From: Coenobita brevimanus
Lineage: Eukaryota; Arthropoda; Malacostraca; Decapoda; Coenobitidae
DNA length: 64,000 nucleotides
Direction of reading: 5' to 3'
Assembly (NCBI GenBank): GCA_032717465.1
Contig: CM064632.1
Span: 28,107,480-28,171,479, forward strand
Shown here: one piece after another, positions 24,180 through 34,278 of the stretch
How the letters are laid out: each line of letters opens with the position of its first letter
How positions within the stretch are numbered: the first letter of the stretch is position 1
The notes under the pieces: generated by a model
Databases searched by the model: none
Told to the model about the DNA's origin: nothing
Seen by the model: the letters and a program-made list of their open reading frames with translations, nothing else
Program-made: the position numbers and the translations under genes

Positions 24180-26945
24180 TATCTATATACCAAGGCTGCT
24201 TCCCCCAAGGAAAGGGAGGTAGCCGAGACAGGACGACTCACTCTCCATTTACTCATCCATTCAAACACATTCATTCGCATCTTAGCCCCAAAGGGGAGAA
24301 CGGACAGATCCTCTCCGCATCACACCGCACAAGGGTCAACTGCGCAATGCAAGCAGTGACATCCACAGCAGGGCCCGACAGCAGAACTGGTTTACCCCTG
24401 CCACATCATAACAGACCCATCCCCTTACCAGCACCTGACTTGACTAGCTGATCAGACCAAATGCGGGAGAATATCCCCTCAGGGCTGCGTCATCACTTAT
24501 TCATTAACAATTTCTCTCCATTTATTTCTGTCACGCACAGCCACTCTTCCTTGCTCAACGGACATCCCTCTCGCATCCAGCGCTCTCTTCACACTGTCCA
24601 TCCATCCTATTCGTGGTCTTCCTCTCAGTCTTACACCTCTCACATCAGATCTAGTTATCTTTTTCACCAATCGCTCATTATCCATTCTCTCCATATGCCC
24701 AAACCATTGCAACACCCTCTGCTCAACTCTACCAGCCATCTCCCGAACAACTCCAGTTCTCCTTCGCACTTCATCATTTAGCACTCGATCCATACGCGTC
24801 ACTCCACACATACTCCTCAGACATCTCATCTCCATTACATTCAAACTTTTCCTCTCTGCTACACCCATATTCCATGTTTCAGCCCCATATAACGCAGTCG
24901 GTACCACAACACCCTCATACAGCCTTCTCTTTACATCCATTCTAAGCGAACGACATTTAAACACTTTTTTCATTCCTCCCAGCACCTTTCCTACTTCATT
25001 TATTCTAAACTTCACTTCTGCATCTATTCTTCCATCCACAGCAACATGTGACCCTAGATATTTAAAACAATCTACCTCCTCAGGCATCTCACCATTCAAA
25101 ACTATATTCATCCCCCTACCATCTATCAACCTCGTACACTTCAACACTTTACTCTTATTCTCATTTACTTTCAATTTCCTCCTTTCACACACCCTTCCAA
25201 ACTCCTCTACCAACTGTCTCAATCTCTCCTCTGAATCAGTCACCAGTACAGTATCATCTGCAAACAGCAGCTGCTTCAGATTCCACTCTCCTCCATCAAC
25301 ATTTACCAGACTCAGACCACCTAAAACTCTTGCATTCACCTCCCTTACAACACCATCCATGTAAATATTAAACAACCAAGGCGACATCACACATCCCTGT
25401 TGCAGCCCCACTCTCACGGGAAACCAATCACTCACAGAATTTCCCACTCTTACACACGCTCTACTATTTACATAAAAACTTTTCACCCCTTTTAGTAACC
25501 TACCATCAAGTCCATACAATCTTAAAACAGTCCACAAAGCCTCCCTATCAATTCTATCATACGCTTTCTCTAAATCCATAAATGCCCAAAACACATCCTT
25601 GCCTTTCGCTAAATACTTTTCACACACTTGTCTCACAGCAAACACCTGATCAACGCATCCCCTCCCTCTCCTGAAGCCACACTGCTCATCACTAATCACT
25701 CCCTCTGTACCCTCTCTAACTCTCATAATTAACACTCTACCATACACTTTACCTACAACACTCAACAGACTTATACCCCTAAAGCTAGTACATTCATACT
25801 TATCACCCTTGCCTTTATACAACGGGACCACACAAGCACTTGCCCAGTCAATTGGCACCATACCTTTCTCAAAGCACACATTCAATAATCTTACTAACCA
25901 GTCAACAATAGTCACTCCACCACCCTTCAGGCATTCCACAGCACACCCATCCATACCTGCAGCTTTCCCTGTTTTCATCTCCTTTACTGCCTTCTCCACT
26001 TCCTCCTTCGTGATCAAAGAATCATTCAACTCTCCCAACACATTTATTCCTTGCACCCTTCTATCTGCCACAATCTCAGCCACCCTTTCCTCCTCTACAT
26101 TTAACAATCTTTCAAAATACTCTGCCCATCTCTTCCTTACTGCATCCATCTCAATTAACATCCTTCCATCCTCTGCTTTTACTCGTTCTTCCTTCCCAGA
26201 CTCTCCCTTTCGCACCCTTTTCACCTCCTTCCAAAACATTTTCTTATTCTGTTGAAAATTCTCTGTCAGCCGCCTACCCCACCTCTCATCTGCTGCCACT
26301 TTAGCATCACGCACAGCCCTTCTCGCTCTATTCCTCTTTTCCTTATACCTTTCATATGACATCTCATCCTTCCTCTGCAGCCACACTTCATATGCACGTC
26401 TCTTCTCAGCCACGGCCATACTTACTTCCTCGCACCACCATTCACTTCCTTTTCTTACACCACCACCCACACGTCTCACACCACACACCTCTTCTGCATG
26501 CCCCACCACAGCACTCTTAAACAACTGCCATTCCTCCTCCACGCTGCCATTTTCCCGATCTTTCACTGCGTTCCACTCATCTTTCAATTTCTCCTGATAC
26601 TCTATCTTTTTCTCTCTTTTATCCAACTCACTCACTTTCAAAACCTCCCTGCCACACCTAACCCTCCTAGCTCTCACCCATCTCTTACCTACTCTTAACT
26701 TTCCCTCCACCAAGTAGTGGTCAGACATACCTCCACCCTCCCCTCTCAGAACTCTCACATCCAACAATCTTCCTATTACATTCCTAGACACAACCACATA
26801 GTCCATCAAGGCTCTATCAACAACCCTTCCACCCTCCTGTCTCACCCATGTATACTTATAAATATCTTTCTTCTCAAACAGCGTATTCCCAATCACCATC
26901 TCTCGCTCAACACACATCGCTATCATTCGTTCCCCGATGTGTCAG
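24180..26945 (-). mobile_element. LINE with intact RT frame, 5'-truncated
   Basis: A minus-strand non-LTR retrotransposon. The upstream edge lies near 26945: in frame with the ORF, the residues Ile-Gly-Glu-Arg precede the first Met and a stop lies just beyond, so the N-terminal endonuclease half is gone. The 3' UTR appears to run to about 24180, where a short GATA-type run occurs, but this end is uncertain. No target duplication was identified. The clade is not assigned. Confidence 0.75.
24497..26926 (-). CDS. LINE endonuclease (C-terminal part) and reverse transcriptase, 809 aa
   Basis: Would nick target DNA and reverse-transcribe element RNA. Residues 1-80 are the end of an APE-type endonuclease, with the catalytic SDH motif at 68-70. 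Residues about 85-300 form a charged linker. RT spans about 315-600: GKAAGMDG (320-327), FRGISLLSV, CGFRRGRG (416-423), MDLEKAYDRID with catalytic Asp451, GLQQGCVMSPWLFN (507-520) and FADDTVLV with Asp557/Asp558. The thumb and C-terminus follow (YLGS, YGAETWN, WFGHMERM at 741-748, RGRPRIGW). All RT catalytic residues are present with no stop in 809 codons, so this is a recent copy. It lacks the first endonuclease catalytic residues, so the protein cannot be fully active. Confidence 0.88.
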   Translation of the reverse strand: MIAMCVEREMVIGNTLFEKKDIYKYTWVRQEGGRVVDRALMDYVVVSRNVIGRLLDVRVLRGEGGGMSDHYLVEGKLRVGKRWVRARRVRCGREVLKVSELDKREKKIEYQEKLKDEWNAVKDRENGSVEEEWQLFKSAVVGHAEEVCGVRRVGGGVRKGSEWWCEEVSMAVAEKRRAYEVWLQRKDEMSYERYKEKRNRARRAVRDAKVAADERWGRRLTENFQQNKKMFWKEVKRVRKGESGKEERVKAEDGRMLIEMDAVRKRWAEYFERLLNVEEERVAEIVADRRVQGINVLGELNDSLITKEEVEKAVKEMKTGKAAGMDGCAVECLKGGGVTIVDWLVRLLNVCFEKGMVPIDWASACVVPLYKGKGDKYECTSFRGISLLSVVGKVYGRVLIMRVREGTEGVISDEQCGFRRGRGCVDQVFAVRQVCEKYLAKGKDVFWAFMDLEKAYDRIDREALWTVLRLYGLDGRLLKGVKSFYVNSRACVRVGNSVSDWFPVRVGLQQGCVMSPWLFNIYMDGVVREVNARVLGGLSLVNVDGGEWNLKQLLFADDTVLVTDSEERLRQLVEEFGRVCERRKLKVNENKSKVLKCTRLIDGRGMNIVLNGEMPEEVDCFKYLGSHVAVDGRIDAEVKFRINEVGKVLGGMKKVFKCRSLRMDVKRRLYEGVVVPTALYGAETWNMGVAERKSLNVMEMRCLRSMCGVTRMDRVLNDEVRRRTGVVREMAGRVEQRVLQWFGHMERMDNERLVKKITRSDVRGVRLRGRPRIGWMDSVKRALDARGMSVEQGRVAVRDRNKWREIVNE

Positions 26946-27000
26946 AAACAACTGCCATAAATCCGACACACTGGAGACCTACGACGCCTGTTGCTCAAAT

Positions 27001-27042
<42 letters not shown>

Positions 27043-27657
27043 TTATACAGGCCGCGGGGTTACACATGACAAATTTAATGAAGATGAACAAAGGAACGTG
27101 ACACACTCACAAAGAAAAAACAAATCCAAACCCTGCTCAATATTTGCTCCGGCCTCGGGCAAAAACGGAATGCTATAAAGTTTTCACAGCATTCAGTACA
27201 ATCTCGTTTCATATATAACTGGGGTGAGAGGGATAGGGTGAGGTTATTGTCTACCTTTCCAATGCCCAGGATATACACGTGATTTGAGGACAGTGGTCTC
27301 GTGGGGTTAAGGAAGAGCCATAACACCACTTCCTATGTGACTTATTTTGTTTATTATTCCTTACTATCCTCCTCCGTCACTTAAATCAAATACCACCATA
27401 CTCAGCATAAATAACAGACAAATTAATATAGACAGACCCGGCGTTTACAGTGATATGTGTGTAGGTAGATAGTGTGTCAAAACTGATGGTATTTTGCAAT
27501 ACAGGCGAACGTATTTGGTGTGATTGATTGGTTTTAGTTTATTATTGTTGCTACAGATGTTTTCATTTGCTAATAGACAGGCAAATACAAGCAGATAGAT
27601 GGATGGCTGGATGAAGGGACAGACAGATAGATGGATGGATATAGTTAGATAACACCC
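26946..27657. other. No gene; (TC)n at 27007-27038
   Basis: One TC microsatellite. Short overlapping frames show no motif. Confidence 0.5.
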
Positions 27658-27681
27658 GAGAGAGAGAGAGAGAGAGAGAGA

Positions 27682-27712
<31 letters not shown>
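27658..27712. repeat. Compound (GA)n(CA)n
   Basis: GA dinucleotides at about 27658-27682 pass into CA to 27712. GATGGATG and GATA words precede it from 27580. Confidence 0.94.
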
Positions 27713-27716
<4 letters not shown>

Positions 27717-28269
27717 TTTTGTTCGTTTCATGCTGTAAATGTCGACCGATGCTTCATAAGTTCTTCTAGAAATAACAATGTTAAAACAAGAACCTGAAAT
27801 AAATAGATGACATTTTGCAGCATCAAAGGTGAAACATATGAATGTTAAATATCTGGCTGGACTGGACTGACTTGTTATAAAATAATAAAAATAATAATAA
27901 TAAAAGTGGGACCGTGATTCTGTCGTTAAAATGAAAAAGATAAAAAAATCATTTATCAGCCAAAAGGCATGGGTTTAAGGGCACACCTGTTTATGACTGC
28001 AGTCGAGGTGGACGCCCTAATTTATTTATAGATTATATTTTTCACAGTTGCAACCTTATCTCTGTCTATTTACCTACCTGCCTACCTACCTACCTATCTA
28101 TCTATCTATCTACCTATCTGTCTGTCTCTCTCTATCTATAATTCTTTCTTTCCTTGCTTTAATAAATTACTTACCTACGCCAGATTTTATTCACCAGAGT
28201 TAGTCGTAAAAGTTAGAGCTGATACTGTCAGCAATGATCCTCACACTGTCGCGACAACTCCACTCATCC
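27713..28269. other. No gene; TACC/TATC tetranucleotide run
   Basis: CCTACCTACCTACCTATC-type tetranucleotides at about 28068-28138. Otherwise unremarkable AT-rich sequence. Confidence 0.6.
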
Positions 28270-28525
28270 ACTCCTGTTTGACTATTATGCTTAAAATGAG
28301 TCACAGGTTCCAAAAATGTCATTAGTGGTAAAGATAATTCTCTCTACCGTCGTCACAGTTCTATTATTCTGTTCCCGCTAACGCCAAATGATTTCACCTA
28401 AACAAGTGGGCCACAGGAGCCGAAGGGCGTGAATACTAGTACCATTAAACGAAAGTATGCTATTAAATCTAGAGTTAGACGATTTCATTCAGCTGGGAGT
28501 AGGTTATAGGAGCCTGAATGTTAAC
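28270..28525 (-). repeat. Cluster of decayed GGCTCCTRTGACTC-type motifs
   Basis: On the minus strand GGAACCTGTGACTCAT (near 28294), GGCTCCTGTGGCCCACTT (near 28402) and GGCTCCTATAACCTACTC (near 28500) lie about 100 bp apart. Plus-strand relatives occur at 42610, 42952, 43031 and 49678. They are probably remnants of one dispersed repeat. Confidence 0.45.
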
Positions 28526-29200
28526 TGGCTGATAGACAAAGCGGCCTGGATGAATGACAACTTGGATGGCTGATGAAATGGAAGAATGATGAATGGAAGA
28601 CTGCCAAACTGCCAAACTAATAAACTGGAAGAATGATAAATTGTATGATAAAATGGAAGGCTGATGAAGTGCAGGACTGATAAATTACAAGACTGATAAA
28701 TTGCAAGACTGATAATTTAAGACTTATAAATGGGAAAATGGAAAAACTAAAATTAAAACCTCAAAACTTATGATCTGGAAGATTTAAAAATCGGTGTCTG
28801 ATAAGTGAAAGACAAAATGGAAGACTAAGTGACCAGGAAAATTGGAAACCCTGGAAAACAAGATAAACCTGGGAGATACTGGAAGAGACAAAATAGGAAG
28901 ATGATGGGGAGGAAGGTCTTAAGTAAACTGTAAGACTTCAAGATAAGGTGGCTTAGATGAGTGGAAGATTAAGTGGACTGGAAGATGGGAGACCAGAAAT
29001 GAACTGGAACACGGAAAGATACTGGAACAGACAAAAAAAAAAGTAAAATAACATTAAGTAGAATGATAATAAAGCGGGAAATTAAATAAACCTTCGACTG
29101 AAAAACAGGAAATCCTTGGGAAACTGAAAAATACTGAAAAAGAAACTGACAGCAAAAAACAGAAGGCGAGACCAAAATAAGCTGGAAGACTGGTAGATTT
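28526..29200. repeat. A/G-rich degenerate repeat (GACTGATAAATT, GGAAGAT)
   Basis: GACTGATAAATT(A/G)CAA is repeated in tandem near 28675-28720. Beyond it, GGAAGACT, TGGAAGAT and CTGGAA words recur irregularly. Cryptically simple and non-coding. Confidence 0.6.
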
Positions 29201-29748
29201 TCAGGTGTATTGCTATCTACCTGTCCGTCTACCTATCTACCTACGTATTTATACACCTATCAATTAATCGATTTTTTCTTTACCTACTGATTATTACAAC
29301 TCAACAGAAACCCTGCAAAACTCTGGAAGAAACAAAGTAAAGAAAATGGTAGTAGGGGGACTTAAATAAATCCTCCTGTCAACAGCCCTTCCCGTACTTC
29401 TCCAGCTGCTAACGTTTTTTACTCATTAACTCCTCACAGACAAAGCCTACCCATTTATTTCCTTGTCACTCCTATTCACTGTTCATTTTATGCGTGTGGT
29501 TATGTACTGTAGTGGTAATTTTTCACAATCAAGTAATTGTTAAAATCTTTTATTTTTGCAGTTTATTCATATTTTTCAATTTTCCAATGGATGTTCGTAT
29601 TATCTTTCATTTTAGGTGGCTCTTGATATTGAAGTCCCTAGTTTTTGCAGGAAATATGCACCACTCTTTCGTCTAGGTGGTCATTAATTAATTTTATAGT
29701 CACATTTTCTGCCATGTGTTTACTATGGTCGTATCAGGTCTGTCGTTA
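29201..29748. other. No recognisable feature
   Basis: AT-rich sequence with CTACCTAT words near 29215-29245. A 60-codon frame at 29494-29676 is Phe-rich and unremarkable. Confidence 0.45.
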
Positions 29749-30126
29749 TCACCTCCACCAACGAAGTTGGAGGAGGTGATGTATTCACCTATGTTAGTTT
29801 GTCTGTCTGTTTGGTTGTCTGCCTGTCTGTTTATCCATAAGATATTTCCAAAAGTTCTCAATGAATTTCAATGAAGTTTTGTGGAACGGTGGGCCATGAG
29901 GGCAAGAAAGAAGTGATTAAATTTTGGAGCGAATCAGGATCAGGATCCGGAGTACCCAGCACAATATCTCCAAAAGTTCTGAATGAAAGTCAATAAAATT
30001 TTGTGGGGCGGTGGGCCATGGGTCAAAAAAGAACTGATTAAATTTGGGGGCGGATCCGCATCCGGATCCAGATCCATACTAATGGCAATGGCATTGGCGG
30101 AGGCATGCACTCTGAGTGCTTTCTAA
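29749..30126 (+). mobile_element. Helitron-like non-autonomous element, 378 bp
   Basis: The 5' end is TCACCTCCACCAAC, followed by GAA and then GTTGGAGGAGGTGA, a near-perfect hairpin at the very tip. The 3' end has the small hairpin GCACTCTGAGTGC (30107-30119) a few bases before CTAA (30123-30126). It is flanked by A (29748) and T (30127), the canonical Helitron A|T insertion without a target duplication. Two internal blocks starting ATATTTCCAAAAGTTCT and ATATCTCCAAAAGTTCT, about 112 bp apart, are direct duplicates. No Rep/helicase is encoded. Confidence 0.65.
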
Positions 30127-30596
30127 TTCACTCGGTAGTCACTCATTTTCCAGGGTTATTCACTAAGGTCTTACAGTTTAGGTGATTATTCTGTATTCAC
30201 TTCTGGCAAGTATCCACCATAGTCGATAATTTTAGGTTCATAGCTACTTGTTTTGTAGGAAGTCTCTGACTGTTACGCCCTGCAGTCTTTAATTTTAGGT
30301 GGATATACAATTACATATATTTAAGAGCTGTATAGACAACAGATGAGAAACTAGATATAAATATAAGCGCTAACTTCTGTTATTTGGTATCACCCCTTGG
30401 AACAGGTATTAGCGGCCATGTATGTAGCCTTAACAAACACCGTTAAAAAAAAACAGAATTGTATGAAGAAGAATCTCAAACATAATTAATCATCCTATAA
30501 ACCAACATTTTATTAACACTAAAGTATATGTAATAGTTTTCTTGAAATTTAAACAAAAAGTAATGTCTAATACCAAAAAGGCAACCTAAAAAAAAA

Positions 30597-30634
<38 letters not shown>

Positions 30635-30883
30635 CACACACAAAGGCCATACGAATCTGGAACACCCCTGTTAATAAATCTCCCGAGTTATTTAACGCTA
30701 TACATTTTGTATTAACTCAGCTGTGCATACATATTCAGGGACTTGGCTGGAGGGGGTGAGGGATGAGGAAAGGCGAACTCATTACAAAACAAGACGCGAA
30801 TATAACGGCCAGGTTGGCAATTGGAATCGGTGTTAGTTAATTTAGGCTTGACAGACGATGACAACAACAAATACGACTGAGAA

Positions 30884-30918
<35 letters not shown>

Positions 30919-31079
30919 AAGTGATAAAAACGCGAAAATCAAAAGAAGCAGTATACGGCAAATATTGAGGAAATAGGTGTAGTTGATCACTAAAACTGGT
31001 TTTGTGTGGTTACTGTTGAATATGGGTGAAACAGACAAGAGTAACAACAACAACAAAACAATAACAACCTGAAAATACT
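30127..31079. other. No gene; (CA)17 and A28 runs
   Basis: (CA)n at about 30598-30631 and an A run at about 30887-30914. Long Phe/Leu frames on the minus strand reflect the A run. Confidence 0.6.
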
Positions 31080-31315
31080 TAGACAGCGCATACCCTCGCC
31101 AACGTCACTAAAATGTTTTATTTATTCATGTACCCCGATCAGGACCCACCTCAAAATCTCGTCCTTGACCCACTGCTCTCCTATTGCCAGATTTAACTGA
31201 AATCCGACATCAACTTTTAGAGCTATTTTGTACGCAACACACAAATAGACACAGGTAAATGGATAATCTGTGTCGAACTTCGCTGTCGTCGTAACACCAC
31301 CACCAACAACAAGCA
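31080..31315 (-). mobile_element. Helitron-like relative, minus copy 1
   Basis: On the minus strand the 3' end reads GTTGGCGAGGGTATGCGC, then TGTCTAAG, a diverged match of GGCGGAGGCATGCACTCTGA at the end of 29749-30126. Upstream lie GAGCAGTGGGTCAAGGACGA and the matching AGCTCTAAAAGTTGATGT block. It is diverged, and the terminal CTRR is not clear. Confidence 0.5.
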
Positions 31316-31455
31316 AACATGCAAAGAGCGCATACCTCAGCCAACGCCATTAAAATTTAATTCTGCTATAATTCCTATTTCCTACCGGACCCATACATTT
31401 ACGGTATCACATAGTCAAATAATTATAAGGTCTTAACAAGCCCTGTTACACAATC
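31316..31455 (-). mobile_element. Helitron-like relative, truncated minus copy 2
   Basis: Only the 3'-end segment is recognisable: AGCGCATACCTCAGCCAACG at 31326-31345 on the plus strand, plus the adjoining C(C)ATTAAAAT. Beyond it the sequence is not alignable by eye. Confidence 0.35.
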
Positions 31456-31685
31456 TCAGACAGCGCATACCTTAGCCAACACTGAGGAAATTTATGGTTT
31501 AGTCCTGCCTCCGGATCTGGCTTCGGATCCACCTCAAAACCCAATAATAAACTCTTCTGTGACCCACTGCCCTCCTATCCACCAGATTCCACTGAAATCA
31601 AAGAACAACTTTTTGAGTTATCTTGTACACAAACAGACTCCGATGAATACATAACTTTGGTCCACCCTCGTTGGCATAGATAAAA
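31456..31685 (-). mobile_element. Helitron-like relative, minus copy 3
   Basis: On the minus strand this copy runs from CCAACGAGGGTGGACC through TTATGTATTCATCGGAG, GTCTGTTTGTGTAC, GGGCAGTGGGTCACAGAAG and GATCCGAAGCCAGATCCGG to GTTGGCTAAGGTATGCGC and TGTCTGAG. All blocks are in the same order as in the plus copy at 29749-30126, which itself contains GGATCCGCATCCGGATCC. Confidence 0.55.
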
Positions 31686-33568
31686 ACAACTACAGCAGAG
31701 GAGAAGGAAGAAGAGGAAGAGGAGGAAGAGAAGAAGGAGGAGGAGGAGGAGGAGTTCTATAAAAGGAAGAGCACGATAAATTTAAGACAAATTATTTACG
31801 CTGAACTTGGTAGGAAAGATTATGAAGAAGGATGGGGAGGATGAGAAAGAATGCGGGTGAGAAGGAGGAAGGGAATGAAAAAAAAAGAAAGTGAGGGCAA
31901 AGGGAAGAGAAGGAGGAGAAATAAAAATGATGAATTACGGAGTGTGGTGGAGGGAGGGAAAAGGAGACAAGAAGCGGATGTTTGTGGCAGGGTAAGTGCG
32001 GGGAGGGATAATGTGGCGGAGGGGAAGGAGGGAAGGGGAGGGGGGAAGGGGAAGGGGGAAGGGGAAAACGGGGGGAAGGGAGAGGGGGAAGGGGAAAACG
32101 GGGGGAAGGGAGAGGGGGATGAGGAAGGAAGGGGGGAAGAAAGGAAGGGGGGGAAGAAGGGAAGGGGAGGAGGAAAAAGGGGAGGAGGAAAAAGGGAAGG
32201 AGGAGGGGGAAGAAGAAGGGAGGGGGAGGGAGGAAGAAGAAGAGAAGGGGGAGAGGGAAGAAGAGAAGGGGAGGGTGAAAGAAGAGGGGAAGGGGGATGG
32301 GGAAGAAGAAGGGAAGGGGAAGAAGAAGGGAAGTGAGAGGAGGAAGAACAATGGAAGGGGGAGGAGGAAGAAGAAGGGAAGGGGGAGCGGGAAGAAGAAG
32401 GGACGGGGAGGGGGAAGAAGGGACGGGGAGGGGGAAGAAGAAGGGAAGGGGGAGGGGGAAGAAGAAGGGAAGGGGGAGGAGGAAGAAGAAGGGACGGGGA
32501 GGGGGAAGAAGGGAAGGGGAGGGGGAAGAAGAAGGGAAGGGGGAGGGGGAAGAAGGGAAGGGGGAGGAGGAAGAAGAAGGGACGGGGAGGGGGAAGAAGG
32601 GAAGGGGAGGGGGAAGAATGGAAGGGGGAGAGGGAAGAAGGGAAGGGAGAGGGGGGAGAAGGGAAAGGAGAGGGGGAAGAAGGGAAGGGGAGGAGGAAGA
32701 AGGGAAGGGAGAGGGGGAAGAAGGGAAGGGGGGAAGAAGAAGAGAAGGGGGGAAAAAGGGAAAGGGAAAGAAGGGAAGGGGGGAAAAAGGGAAAGGGAAA
32801 GAAGGGAAGGGGGGAAAAAGGGAAAGGGAAAGAAGGGAAGGGGGGAAAAAGGGAAAGGGAAAGAAAGGGAGGGGGAAGAAGGGGAGGGGGAGGAGGAAAA
32901 AGAGAGGAAGGGAGAGGAGGAAGAAGGGAAGGGGAGCGGAGGAGGAAGAAGGGAAGGGGAGCGGAGGAGGAAGAGGGGAAGAGGAGGAGGGAAAAGAGGG
33001 GAAGGAAGAGGAGGAAGAAGAAGGTAAGGGGAGGGAAGAAGAAGAAGGGAAGGGGAGGGAAGGAGAAGAAGGGGAAGGGGAGGGGGAAGAAGAAGAAGGG
33101 AAGGGAAAGGAAGGGAAGGAAACGGAACGGAAGGGAAGATGAAAAAGGGAAGGGAAGGGAAAGGGGGAAGAAGAAGAAGAAGAAGGGAAGCGAAGGGGAA
33201 GGGGGAGGAAGGGAAGGGGAGGGTGAAAGAGAACAGGAAATGAGAGGGGGGAACAAGAAGGGAGAGAGGATGGGAAAAAGAGGGGATGGAAGTGGGGGAA
33301 GAAGAAGGGAAGGGGGAGGGGAAAGAAGAAGGGAAGGGGGAGGGGGAAGAAGAGGGGAAGGGGGAGGGGGAAGAAGAACAGAGAGGGTTGGGGGAAGAAA
33401 GGGAATGGGAGTGGGGGGAGCAAGAGGAGGAGGGTATTGGGAGGAGAAGGAGGTGAGATGGAGGAAGGGGAAAGGTCAGAGGATTAGTGGAAGCGAGAGG
33501 GAAGGGAGGTTCTGGGAGGAGAGAGGGAAAGGGAGTTAAGGGAGGGAATACGGAAGGAGGCTTGGGGA

Positions 33569-33621
<53 letters not shown>

Positions 33622-34200
33622 TGTGAGGGAGAACAAAGAAGTGTGAGGGAGGAAAAAGTGAGGCAGGTGCTGGGAAGGAAAAAGAAGGGGGGTTACGGGA
33701 GGGGATAAGGAAGGATGGGTGGGAGAGAGAGACATGTGAAAGAAGAGAAAGAGGTGTGAGGGAGGAGAAAGAGGGGCAGGGCTGGAAAGGGAGAGAGAAG
33801 GGGTGTTACGGGAGGGGACAAGGAAGGAGAGATGGGGGAGAGGGGAGAGAAAGATGTGTGAAGGAGTGAGAAAGAGGTGTGACGGGGGGGAAAGGGAAGA
33901 AGGGGTGGAGAGGACAGAGGAAACAGATGGGGTGGGGAGGGGGAAGAGACTGGGGGAAGTGACAGGGGAGTGGAGAAAAATAAGACAGGATGAAGTGAGG
34001 GACAGGGAGGGGAGAGGGAGGGTAGGGGGAAGGAGAGGAAAGGGGAGGGAAGGGGTAAGGATGGTGTGATGGAAGGAGGGAAGAGAATGGGTTGAAGGTG
34101 ACAGAAAGAAAGGGAGAGGAGGATGGTGAAGGGGAAGAGGTGAAGCGAGAAAAGAGTTAGTGCAAGAGGGGAGGGGTAGGGGGAAACGGAGGTAGGGTGA
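31686..34200. repeat. G-rich polypurine minisatellite block
   Basis: About 2.5 kb almost free of pyrimidines on the plus strand. A typical unit is GAAGAAGAAGGGAAGGGG, then GAGGGG (about 24 bp), with many variants. A 31-bp sub-array repeats about four times at 32742-32872. Runs of four or more G are very frequent. The 543- and 478-codon Pro/Ser/Phe/Leu frames on the minus strand, and Gly/Arg/Lys/Glu frames on the plus strand, are translations of the repeat. Confidence 0.93.
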
Positions 34201-34278
34201 AACGGAACCCCCCCCCCCCCCCGTTAATACCTGAAGCCTCTCACGTACGGCTGAGTAACGGAGAGTGGCCCTGGGGAC
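34201..34278. other. C17 run and a short non-repetitive joint
   Basis: A run of about 17 C (34206-34222) followed by about 55 bp of mixed sequence (TACCTGAAGCCTCTCACG ... GGCCCTGGGGACA) ending exactly where the GAA repeat begins. The joint could be the 3' end of a retroposon whose A/G-rich tail seeded the repeat. That is inference only. Confidence 0.5.

Noticed and set aside
31792..33423. 543- and 478-codon Pro/Ser/Phe/Leu frames (minus) and Gly/Arg/Lys/Glu frames (plus)
   Set aside because: Compositional translation of the G/A-rich minisatellite. Both strands and several frames are open at once.
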